Assembly (NCBI GenBank): GCA_023436825.1
Contig: JAEZHS010000355.1
Coordinates: 1-6,429, forward strand
Reading direction: 5' to 3'
Source of the DNA: Pseudomonadota bacterium
GTDB lineage: Bacteria; Pseudomonadota; Alphaproteobacteria; Reyranellales; Reyranellaceae
DNA: 6,429 nt
Shown: one piece after another, positions 1-5,720 of the stretch
How positions within the stretch are numbered: the stretch's first letter is position 1
Layout: the number at the start of each line of letters is the position of its first letter
Notes under the pieces: generated by a model
Told to the model about the DNA's origin: nothing
Database searches by the model: none
What the model saw: the letters and a program-made list of their open reading frames with translations, nothing else
Made by a program: the position numbers and the translations under genes

Positions 1-14
1 CATGTCCTCCGGAC
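1..14 (-). other. Possible ribosome-binding site and start codon of the next gene in the importer operon (cut by window edge)
   Basis: Read on the minus strand, the 11 bases after the MalG-type permease stop contain GGAGG (positions 10-6), followed by an ATG at 3-1. This could open the next gene of the operon. In CUT1 importer operons the gene after the two permeases is often the MalK/UgpC-type ATPase, which is otherwise missing here. Only the start codon is visible, so the product cannot be stated. The gap between GGAGG and ATG is just two bases, tighter than usual, so the true start could lie further on, outside the window. Confidence 0.4.
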
Positions 15-902
15 TCAGCCCTTCACCGCACCCGCGGACAGGCCCTCGACGATGTACTTCTGCAGCAGCGCCACCAGGATCACGGTCGGCGCCAGGGCCA
101 GCAGACAGATCGCCATCATCAGGTTGAAGAAGACGTGCACGTCGCCGACCAGGCTCGCGATCACCACCGGCAGGGTCATGAAGTTCGGACGGGCGTTCAG
201 GATCAGCGGGATCAGGAGCTCGTGCCAGGAGATGATGAACATGATGACGCCGCAGGCCGCCAGCGCCGGCGTGGCGAGCGGCAGCACGATGCGCACGAAG
301 GCGCTGAAGCGCGTGCAGCCGTCGATGCGGGCGGCCTCTTCGAGCTCGCTGGGGATGGTGTCGAAGTAGGGCGCCAGGATCAGGATGGCATAGGGCAGCA
401 GGAAGCCGGTCTCGGCGATGATGACGCCGCTCAGCGAGTTGAGCTGCCCGACCGAGCGCATGACGACATAGAGCGGGATCATCAGCACGATCACCGGCAC
501 GAAGCGCGCCACGATGTTGGCCTGCAGCAGGAACAGCGTCCATCGGTAGCGCTGCCGGGCGATGGTGTAGGCCGACAGCGCCCCGAACAGCAGGGTCAGC
601 ACCGTCACCGAGATCGCCACGATCGCCGAGTTGGCGAAGGCGACGTAGAAGTTCTTGATGTTGTCGGGCAGGTAGGTGACCTGCTCGAAGATGCGACCCT
701 TCTGCTCGCCCTTGCTCAGGATGACCAGGAAGTTGTCGAGCGTGACTTCCAGCGGCAGCACGCGGCGGGTGTCGGCCTGCAGGGCCTTCTCCGACTGGAT
801 GCTGCCGATGAACACCGCCACCACGGGCAGCAGGATGAACACGATCACCATCAGGTTGGCGACGTGCAGCATCAGGCGGGTGGTCGGCGTCTTCTTGAAC
901 AT
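15..902 (-). CDS. Carbohydrate ABC transporter permease, MalG type (CUT1 family)
   Basis: This 295-residue inner-membrane protein is one of the two channel-forming subunits of a binding-protein-dependent sugar importer. About six hydrophobic segments are visible (roughly residues 14-34, 91-111, 125-147, 158-180, 215-235 and 258-280). The cytoplasmic EAA loop that docks on the ATPase is clear at 186-209: E189-A190-A191, then D194-G195, closing at P208. The C-terminal end (QKYIVEGLSAGAVKG) is typical of MalG-type subunits, and the length is normal for the family. The ATG at 902-900 shares one base with the TGA of the upstream MalF-type gene (TGATG), which supports this start and implies translational coupling. 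The family assignment is firm. The transported sugar cannot be read from a permease, although the divergent aldose epimerase and dehydrogenase suggest an aldose. Confidence 0.95.
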   Translation of the reverse strand: MFKKTPTTRLMLHVANLMVIVFILLPVVAVFIGSIQSEKALQADTRRVLPLEVTLDNFLVILSKGEQKGRIFEQVTYLPDNIKNFYVAFANSAIVAISVTVLTLLFGALSAYTIARQRYRWTLFLLQANIVARFVPVIVLMIPLYVVMRSVGQLNSLSGVIIAETGFLLPYAILILAPYFDTIPSELEEAARIDGCTRFSAFVRIVLPLATPALAACGVIMFIISWHELLIPLILNARPNFMTLPVVIASLVGDVHVFFNLMMAICLLALAPTVILVALLQKYIVEGLSAGAVKG

Positions 903-1786
903 CAGAGCGTCACCCGGCGGTAGATCAGGCGCAGATAGACCAGCGCGATCGCCGCGATCATCACGGTCAGGATGAAGGCCGAGGCCGAGCCCATGCCGAA
1001 GTTGTTGGGTGGCGCGAAGGTGATCTTGTAGCTGTACCAGGCGGCCACCCAGGTGGCGTCGCCCGGCCCGCCCTGGGTGATGGCTAAGATCTCCTCGAAC
1101 ACGGCGAAGGCGAAGGCCGTGCGCAGGATCAGGATGATGGCGATGATCTGCTGCAGCATCGGCCAGGTGATCTTGGTGAAGCGATGCCAGGCGTTGGCGC
1201 CGTCGATCGCCGCCTGCTCGTAGAGCTCGCGCGGGATGCCCTGGAGGGCGGCATGCACCAGGATGATTGCGAAGGGCAGCGTGCGCCAGATGTACGGCAC
1301 CGTGACCGCGTAGAGCGCGGTGTCGGGATTGCCGGCCCAGTTCACCGGATCGCTGATCAGGCCCAGCGAGAACAGGATGCGGTTCAGGAAGCCGAACTGG
1401 AAGCTGTAGAGGAACGACCAGATCAGGCCGTTGCAGATGGGCGGGATGGCATAGGGCAGCAGGATGAGGAATCGGGTGATGCGCGACGTCCGGATGCTGG
1501 TCTGGTTGATCAGGAGCGCGATCGCCACCGCCAGCACGACCTCGCTGCCGACGGTGATGACGGTGAAGATCAGCGTGTTCTTGATGGCGATCCAGAACAG
1601 CGGATCTTCCAGCACGCGGCCGTAGTTCTCCCAGCCGGTGAAGGCGAACTCGCCGCGGCGGAGCTGCGCCAGGCCGACGCGATGGACCGAGAGATATAGC
1701 GCGTAGGCGACCGGATAGGCCAGCACCAGGCCGAGGCAGATCAGCGTCGGCAGGTTCATGACCAGCGCGAAGCGGCCGGCCGACAT
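902..1786 (-). CDS. Carbohydrate ABC transporter permease, MalF/UgpA type (CUT1 family)
   Basis: This is the second channel subunit of the importer, 294 residues from the ATG at 1786. Hydrophobic segments begin near residues 10-32, 68-93, 105-128, 157-180, 212-232 and 262-286. The EAA loop spans about 187-209 (E190-Q191-A192-A193, D195-G196-A197, P209), a good match to the ATPase-docking consensus. The stop overlaps the start of the MalG-type gene by one base. The start is uncertain. The ATG at 1786 has no good ribosome-binding site. The frame stays open upstream with coding-like G/C third positions (17 of 21 codons) back to a CTG at 1849-1847, four bases after the binding-protein stop. That start would add 21 residues (MTTQTQELATARVRLPWFKR then E) and resembles a normal MalF cytoplasmic N-terminus. 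No ATG, GTG or TTG exists in that extension, so gene callers would choose 1786. Confidence 0.93.
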   Translation of the reverse strand: MSAGRFALVMNLPTLICLGLVLAYPVAYALYLSVHRVGLAQLRRGEFAFTGWENYGRVLEDPLFWIAIKNTLIFTVITVGSEVVLAVAIALLINQTSIRTSRITRFLILLPYAIPPICNGLIWSFLYSFQFGFLNRILFSLGLISDPVNWAGNPDTALYAVTVPYIWRTLPFAIILVHAALQGIPRELYEQAAIDGANAWHRFTKITWPMLQQIIAIILILRTAFAFAVFEEILAITQGGPGDATWVAAWYSYKITFAPPNNFGMGSASAFILTVMIAAIALVYLRLIYRRVTL

Positions 1787-1798
1787 CTCGCGCTTGAA

Positions 1799-1824
1799 CC
1801 ACGGCAGGCGAACGCGTGCCGTGG
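1799..1824 (-). repeat. Intercistronic stem-loop between binding-protein and MalF-type genes
   Basis: A perfect 8-bp inverted repeat, CCACGGCA (1799-1806) and TGCCGTGG (1817-1824), is separated by 10 bases. The interior can add two or three G-C pairs beyond a C-C mismatch. It lies about 30 bases after the solute-binding-protein stop and 12 bases before the ATG at 1786. No U-run follows, so it is not a typical intrinsic terminator. Hairpins in this position are known in binding-protein operons such as malE-malF, where they protect the upstream message from 3' decay so that binding protein is made in excess. That role is inferred here. If the permease starts at the upstream CTG, the element is inside coding sequence. 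Confidence 0.6.
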
Positions 1825-1853
1825 CCAGTTCCTGGGTTTGCGTGGTCAGGGCG

Positions 1854-3212
1854 TCAGACCTTGCGCTTGGCGTCGGCGATGCCCTTGATCAGGTTGTCAC
1901 AGCAGGCATCGGCGGTGATCTGCCCGGTCAGGCACTTCTGGACCTCGATGTTGAGCTGGTCGGTCCAGGGGAAATGCCAGGGCTGATAGACCGACGAGCA
2001 GACCTCGCCGATATAGGCCGCCCTGTCCCAGATCTTGAGGATCTCGGGGACATCGCCCCACGGCGCCCAGCCCTGCTTCACCGCATCGCTGTTCATCACC
2101 GAGGTGTAGCCCGAGCCCAGCATGGCATCCTTGGCGAGGCTGACGGCCTGGGTGTAATTGCCGTCCTTGGTCTTGCCGCCGAGATACTGCAGCAGCTTCC
2201 AGCCCCACTCCTTGTCGCGCGTCGCCGTCGTCAGGAAGTAGACATGGGTGACGCCGATCGTCTTGCCCTCGCCGGGCGAGCCCAACACCTTGACCTTGCC
2301 GGCGATCGGCGACTGCGCCGGATCGTTGCAGACGTTGAGGCCGTAGTGATGGTTCGGGCCGCGATAGAGGTTCTTGCCGGCGCCGAACGCCTTGGCCGAG
2401 GTCGTGAACTGGACCTTGAGCGATTCGGGGTCGGAGATGTCGAGGCCCTTCTCGAAGGTGTTGGCCCACCATTTCAGCGTCTCGCGGGCGATCGAGCCTG
2501 GTCCGAGCTGATGGTTGCCCTGTTTGTCGAAGAAGGCGCCGCCCTTGTTCCAGGTCATCTGGTACCAGGTGCCCGGCAGCTGCTCGAGGCCGACGCCCGC
2601 CACCCACAGCACGGGATAGCGCGACACGCCGTCCTTCTTGGCCTTGACGCAGTGCTCGATGAACTCGTCGTAGGTGGAGAACGGCTTGTCGATCTTCAGC
2701 TTCTCCAGCATGTCGGCGTAGTAGTTCCACACCCAAACCGCGGAGAAGTAGGGCAGGCCCATGGTCTTGCCACCGACCGTCGCCACCTGCTTGGTGAAGG
2801 GCGTGAAGTCCTTGATGTAGTCGGCCGCACCCGGCAGGCCGTCGATCGGCTCGACCAGGCCCTGGCTGACGAAGTTCGGGAAGGAGAAGGGCGAGGATTG
2901 CGAGACGTCGATCTTCTCGCCCGCCGCGAACATGGTGGTGAGCTTGGTCGGATGATCGTTGAACGAGGAGATGGTCGAGTCGACCTTCACGCCCCAGTCG
3001 GCTTCGAACTGCTTGGCGATGCGCGTGTAGATGTCGCCGTAGGTCCAGACCACGAAGTTGAGGCGGTCGACCTTGCTCTTGGGCGGTACGCTCCAGGGTC
3101 CGCTCTGCTGGCCGAAGACGTTGCCCGATAATCCGGCTGCCCCGAGGCCCGCCGCGCCTGCGAGGACACGACGCCGGCTGAGTTCCCACTTGCGGATGAG
3201 ATCGTCGCTCAT
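1854..3212 (-). CDS. Extracellular solute-binding protein of a CUT1 sugar ABC importer, Tat-exported
   Basis: This 452-residue protein should bind the substrate in the periplasm and deliver it to the MalF/MalG-type channel encoded just downstream. The N-terminus carries a twin-arginine signal: S12-R13-R14-R15-V16-L17, then an Ala/Gly/Leu-rich stretch to about residue 30, with likely cleavage near 34-36. No lipobox cysteine is seen. The mature part looks like a family 1 binding protein: an early strand (RLNFVVWTYGD), the FEADWGVKVD segment, and many aromatic residues that could stack on a sugar, including the WAPWGD and QPWHFPW motifs near the C-terminus. Length is at the upper end of the usual range. 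The ATG at 3212-3210 is supported by GGGGGA six bases upstream. Ligand identity is unknown. Tat export implies cytoplasmic folding before transport, and at least five cysteines remain in the mature chain. Confidence 0.93.
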   Translation of the reverse strand: MSDDLIRKWELSRRRVLAGAAGLGAAGLSGNVFGQQSGPWSVPPKSKVDRLNFVVWTYGDIYTRIAKQFEADWGVKVDSTISSFNDHPTKLTTMFAAGEKIDVSQSSPFSFPNFVSQGLVEPIDGLPGAADYIKDFTPFTKQVATVGGKTMGLPYFSAVWVWNYYADMLEKLKIDKPFSTYDEFIEHCVKAKKDGVSRYPVLWVAGVGLEQLPGTWYQMTWNKGGAFFDKQGNHQLGPGSIARETLKWWANTFEKGLDISDPESLKVQFTTSAKAFGAGKNLYRGPNHHYGLNVCNDPAQSPIAGKVKVLGSPGEGKTIGVTHVYFLTTATRDKEWGWKLLQYLGGKTKDGNYTQAVSLAKDAMLGSGYTSVMNSDAVKQGWAPWGDVPEILKIWDRAAYIGEVCSSVYQPWHFPWTDQLNIEVQKCLTGQITADACCDNLIKGIADAKRKV

Positions 3213-3341
3213 GTCGTTTCCCCCGATGTGTTGTTGTTCGATGATGAAACTCTATCACCGCACCACGGCCGGATGTAGGGACATGCAGCAAAAAGTACGC
3301 CAGGGTGGATCGGCGGCCCGGATGTCGCTAGACGCAACACC
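3213..3341. promoter_or_regulatory. Divergent intergenic region, likely promoters for importer and sugar-oxidation blocks
   Basis: These 129 bp separate the outward-facing starts of the binding protein (minus) and the aldose epimerase (plus), so both promoters should lie here or overlap the gene ends. On the minus strand GGGGGA (3224-3219) is a good ribosome-binding site for the binding protein. On the plus strand no Shine-Dalgarno sequence precedes the epimerase ATG. I find no convincing -35/-10 pair in either direction. An imperfect 15-bp palindrome at 3236-3250 (GTTCGATGATGAAAC) is the only operator-like sequence noticed. A shared regulator acting on both blocks is plausible but not shown, and no regulator gene is in the window. 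Confidence 0.5.
3219..3224 (-). promoter_or_regulatory. Ribosome-binding site of the solute-binding protein gene
   Basis: GGGGGA on the minus strand stands six bases before the ATG at 3212-3210. It fixes that start and fits strong translation of a binding protein. Confidence 0.7.
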
Positions 3342-4193
3342 ATGACCTCGCTGTCCCTTCATGCCGGCCGCTTCGTGGTCGAGCTTGCGCCGCAGGCTGG
3401 CGGCTCGATCGCGCGCTTCCGCCATGACGACGTCGATCTGCTGCGGCCGATGCCGGCCGAGGCGAGGGCGTCGGGTCGTGGCAACGAGGCTGCCTGCTAT
3501 CCGCTGGTGCCGTTCTCCAATCGCATTGCAAATGGGCGTCTCGTTTTCGACGGCCAGGAGTTCACGCTCGAGCAGAACTGGCCGGGCGTGCGCCATCCCA
3601 TGCATGGCGAGGGCTGGGCGCGCGTGTGGGACGTGGTGCGCCGCGACCGCAACGCAGCGGAGCTTGTGCATGAGCATGACGGCAGCAAGGGCTGGCCGTT
3701 CCGCTATCGGGCACGGCTGTCGTTCCGCCTCGACGGGTATGGCTTGATCGTGAGCATGGCGGTCGAGAATCTCGAGCGTCGGGCGGCGCCGGCGGGAATG
3801 GGCCTGCATCCCTTCTTCACGCGCGACGCGGACAGCGAGCTTGCTTTCCGCGCGGCCGCCGTGTGGCTCGGCGATGAGGACGTGTTGCCGACGAAGCGCG
3901 TCGGCGTGCCGCCGGGATGGGACTATTCGAGGTCGCGCAAGATCGAGCCTGGTCTCGACAACTGCTTCGAGGACTGGGAGCGGCGGGCCGTCATCACCTG
4001 GCCGGGCCGCGGCTACAGGCTCGAGCTGCAGGCCTCGCCGCCGTTCGGCCACGCCGTGGTCTATACCCCGGCGGACCGCCCATACTTCTGTGTCGAGCCC
4101 GTGAGCCACGTCAACGGCAAGGTTGTCGAGTCCCGGCTTGAGCCGGGTGCTAGGCTCGACGGTGAGGTCGCTTTCCGCGTTTCAACCATATGA
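3342..4193 (+). CDS. Aldose 1-epimerase (mutarotase), GalM-like family
   Basis: This 283-residue cytoplasmic enzyme should interconvert alpha and beta anomers of an aldose, supplying the anomer used by the dehydrogenase encoded next. Family landmarks appear in order: the FSNRIANGRL segment (58-67) with the sugar-contacting Arg61; HPMHGEGW (85-92) with the first active-site histidine at 88; MGLHPFF (153-159) with the second at 156; GLDNCF (204-209) with the likely sugar-binding Asp206; and EPVSHVNG (252-259) with Glu252 as the likely catalytic base. All expected catalytic residues are therefore present, and the length is slightly short but normal for bacterial members. The ATG at 3342 has no visible Shine-Dalgarno sequence, but no other start codon occurs in frame before the TAG at 3276, so the start is secure by elimination. 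The gene ends seven bases before the dehydrogenase ATG, as in one transcript. Sugar specificity is not determinable. Confidence 0.92.
   Translation: MTSLSLHAGRFVVELAPQAGGSIARFRHDDVDLLRPMPAEARASGRGNEAACYPLVPFSNRIANGRLVFDGQEFTLEQNWPGVRHPMHGEGWARVWDVVRRDRNAAELVHEHDGSKGWPFRYRARLSFRLDGYGLIVSMAVENLERRAAPAGMGLHPFFTRDADSELAFRAAAVWLGDEDVLPTKRVGVPPGWDYSRSRKIEPGLDNCFEDWERRAVITWPGRGYRLELQASPPFGHAVVYTPADRPYFCVEPVSHVNGKVVESRLEPGARLDGEVAFRVSTI
4125..4160 (+). repeat. Nested inverted repeat in the 3' end of the epimerase gene
   Basis: An outer pair, GTCGAG (4125-4130) and CTCGAC (4155-4160), encloses an inner pair, CCCGGC (4132-4137) and GCCGGG (4142-4147), around a TTGA loop. The inner stem is six G/C-rich pairs with a four-base loop. 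It ends 40 bases before the dehydrogenase start. It is inside coding sequence, so it may be an accident of GC-rich codons. No U-run follows, so it is not a terminator. Confidence 0.4.
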
Positions 4194-4196
4194 GGG
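4192..4196 (+). promoter_or_regulatory. Ribosome-binding site of the dehydrogenase gene
   Basis: GAGGG overlaps the epimerase stop codon (TGA, 4191-4193) and stands four bases before the ATG at 4201. It supports that start over an upstream TTG at 4123, which would sit inside the epimerase gene. Confidence 0.65.
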
Positions 4197-4200
4197 TCCC

Positions 4201-4968
4201 ATGCCCGGTTTCGCCTCCTATCCCAGCCTGAAGGATCGCGCGGTGTTCGTCTCGGGCGGCGGCTCCGGCATCGGCGCGTCGATCGTCGAGCACCTCGCCG
4301 CGCAGGGCGCCAAGGTGGCCTTCGTCGACATCGACGAGGCGGCATCCAAGGCGCTGCTCGAGAAGATCTCCGGCGCCGGCCATCCCGCGCCGGCCTTCGC
4401 CAAATGCGACGTGCGCGACATTGCGGCCTACCAGGCCACGATCGCGGCATTGGCTGCGCGGCTGGGCGATTTCACGGTGCTGGTGAACAACGCCGCGCGC
4501 GACGACCGGCACACGATCGAGGAGGTGACGTCCGCCTATTGGGACGAGCGCATGAACGTGAACCTGCGCCACCAATACTTCGCCATCCAGTCGGTGGTGC
4601 CGGGCATGAAGAAGGCGGGCGGCGGCTCGATCGTCAACTTCAGCTCGGTGAGCTATCACGCCATGGCGCCCAAGCTCTCGGTCTACGAAGGCGCCAAGGC
4701 TGCCGTGGTCGGCATGACGCGCGGGCTGGCGCGCGACCTCGGGCCCGACCGGATCCGGCTCAACATCATCACGCCGGGCTGGATCATGACCCAGCGCCAG
4801 ATCGATCTCTGGCTGACGCCCGAGGCCGAGGTCGATCTGATGAAGGCGCAGTGCCTGAAAGAGAAGGTCTATCCGCCCGACATCGCCCGCATGGTGCTGT
4901 GGCTCGCTTCCGACGACAGCCGGATGGTCACGGCGCAGAATTTCGTGGTCGACGGGGGACGGATGTGA
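4201..4968 (+). CDS. Short-chain dehydrogenase, aldose 1-dehydrogenase resembling NAD-dependent D-xylose 1-dehydrogenase
   Basis: This 255-residue classical SDR probably oxidises C1 of an aldopyranose to the aldonolactone with NAD+. Visible motifs are the nucleotide-binding SGGGSGIG (18-25); Asp43 at the end of the second strand, favouring NAD over NADP; Asp70; NNAA (96-99); Asn121; catalytic Ser149 (NFSSVS); and Tyr162 with Lys166 (YEGAK). The Rossmann start has Ser-Gly rather than the usual Thr-Gly. Beyond the generic motifs, the protein shares with Caulobacter XylB, as I remember that sequence, the YPSLK opening, DDRH (101-104), AYWDER (112-117), NVNLRH, PGMKK and a QCLK segment. This goes beyond fold-level likeness. 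Related SDRs act on L-arabinose, D-galactose or L-fucose, so the substrate stays open and no symbol is given. The adjacent epimerase fits a sugar dehydrogenase, since these enzymes usually prefer one anomer. The gene is translationally coupled to the next one. Confidence 0.9.
   Translation: MPGFASYPSLKDRAVFVSGGGSGIGASIVEHLAAQGAKVAFVDIDEAASKALLEKISGAGHPAPAFAKCDVRDIAAYQATIAALAARLGDFTVLVNNAARDDRHTIEEVTSAYWDERMNVNLRHQYFAIQSVVPGMKKAGGGSIVNFSSVSYHAMAPKLSVYEGAKAAVVGMTRGLARDLGPDRIRLNIITPGWIMTQRQIDLWLTPEAEVDLMKAQCLKEKVYPPDIARMVLWLASDDSRMVTAQNFVVDGGRM
4954..4959 (+). promoter_or_regulatory. Ribosome-binding site deciding the GTG start of the membrane protein gene
   Basis: GGGGGA, inside the last dehydrogenase codons, stands five bases before GTG at 4965. 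It supports the GTG over the ATG at 4969, which is in a different frame and gives only a 73-residue reading. Confidence 0.65.
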
Positions 4969-5639
4969 ATGCGGCTGCCATCCCGCGGCGGATCGGTCGC
5001 CGCTTCGTCCACGCCTTCCGGGAGGTGCTGCCGCCGACGCTGTTCTTCCTGTTCTCCTTCAACCTCATCGTCTTCACCACCAACCTCCTGGTCCACGACT
5101 ACTGGTTCAAGCTGTCGAGCTTCCTGCTCGCCACTACCACCGCGCTGGTGGTCGGCAAGGCCGTGCTGGTCGCCAACCACATCCGGCTGATCGACCGCTT
5201 CCGCGGCGCGCCGCTGATCCAGCCCATCCTCTACAGGACGATCTTCTATACGCTGGTCGTCCTGGTGGTGCGCCTGGCCGAGCGCTTCATCCATCTCGCC
5301 ATCGACGACCGCGGATTCGGCGCGGCGGTCGATATCGCCATGCACGATTTCAGCTGGCGCCGCTTTGCCGCGATCCAGATCTGGATTTTCACCTGCTTCC
5401 TGATCTACGTCACGGCGACCGAGCTCAGCCACCTGCTGGGCGAGGGCCAGCTGTTCCGCTTGTTCTTCCGTCATCGCTCCAGCCAGCACCGCCTGACGCG
5501 CCGCCAGCACGTGCGCGCCCTGATGGAGCTGAGCCGCCTCGCCGAGACGACGCCACGCGACCAGCTGCTCAATGGCGCGACGCCGCAAGGCCAGCGCCTT
5601 GTGACCATCATCGACGCGCTGCGCCGGCGGCCGGCATGA
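4965..5639 (+). CDS. Unrecognised four-helix inner-membrane protein, coupled to the aldose dehydrogenase
   Basis: I do not recognise this 224-residue protein. It begins with a basic segment (residues 7-19, six Arg/His), then shows four hydrophobic stretches at about 25-43, 52-71, 90-112 and 134-158. By the positive-inside rule both ends face the cytoplasm: the loop at 72-91 and the tail are Arg/His-rich, while the loops between helices 1-2 and 3-4 are poorer in charge or acidic at their start (DD at 114-115). The C-terminal 60 residues form a soluble tail with many Arg and His at 165-184, followed by a predicted amphipathic stretch. The GTG start overlaps the dehydrogenase TGA by four bases (GTGA) and is preceded by GGGGGA, so the two are probably made together. 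No transporter, enzyme or sensor signature was seen. A link to sugar oxidation is only suggested by the coupling. Confidence 0.85.
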   Translation: MNAAAIPRRIGRRFVHAFREVLPPTLFFLFSFNLIVFTTNLLVHDYWFKLSSFLLATTTALVVGKAVLVANHIRLIDRFRGAPLIQPILYRTIFYTLVVLVVRLAERFIHLAIDDRGFGAAVDIAMHDFSWRRFAAIQIWIFTCFLIYVTATELSHLLGEGQLFRLFFRHRSSQHRLTRRQHVRALMELSRLAETTPRDQLLNGATPQGQRLVTIIDALRRRPA

Positions 5640-5720
5640 GTGGCGGATGAGGCCACACCCCGACATCCTCATGCTCCTCTCCCACGGGGAGAGGGAGAGG
5701 AACGTGAGAGGTAGTTCGAC
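5640..5720 (+). repeat. Intergenic gap with REP-like CTCTCCC/GGGAGAG palindrome
   Basis: This 81-bp gap contains CCTCTCCC (5676-5683), a three-base loop and GGGAGAGG (5687-5694), a perfect 8-bp stem. The right arm is immediately repeated (GGGAGAGG at 5693-5700, sharing two bases), so the left arm can also pair with the second copy as a 9-bp stem (5675-5683 with 5693-5701). From general knowledge, palindromes built on this CTCTCCC/GGGAGAG core are scattered between genes in many alphaproteobacterial genomes. No U-run follows, so terminator function is not supported, though it may mark a transcript boundary. AGAGG at 5707-5711 is the likely ribosome-binding site of the next gene. Confidence 0.65.

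Noticed and set aside
15..1802. A continuous 595-codon minus-strand frame that could suggest a fused double permease
   Set aside because: Only the last 295 codons are a permease. The upstream part is an out-of-frame reading of the MalF-type gene, which has its own intact frame and stop at 904-902.
1758..3131. A 457-codon open reading frame on the plus strand
   Set aside because: It is antisense to the solute-binding protein and has repetitive Val/Leu/Gly/Asp/Arg composition with no recognisable fold. The minus-strand reading has a clear Tat signal and family motifs.
3213..3341. A riboswitch or small RNA in the divergent intergenic region
   Set aside because: The region is only 129 bp, contains no recognisable aptamer pattern or terminator, and is adequately explained as two back-to-back leader and promoter regions.
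3255..4109. A 284-codon minus-strand frame opposite the epimerase
   Set aside because: The plus strand encodes all conserved epimerase motifs, while the minus reading shows no family features and biased composition.
4123..4200. An upstream TTG start for the dehydrogenase at 4123
   Set aside because: It would lie inside the epimerase gene. ATG 4201 has GAGGG just upstream, and the YPSLK opening close to it matches the expected N-terminus of the family.
4404..5639. A 411-codon plus-strand frame including the four-helix membrane protein
   Set aside because: The first part is an out-of-frame reading of the dehydrogenase. The real gene starts at GTG 4965, supported by GGGGGA and the GTGA overlap.
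5676..5694. An intrinsic terminator after the membrane protein gene
   Set aside because: The stem is good, but no run of T follows and a purine-rich sequence comes next. It is better described as a REP-like palindrome.
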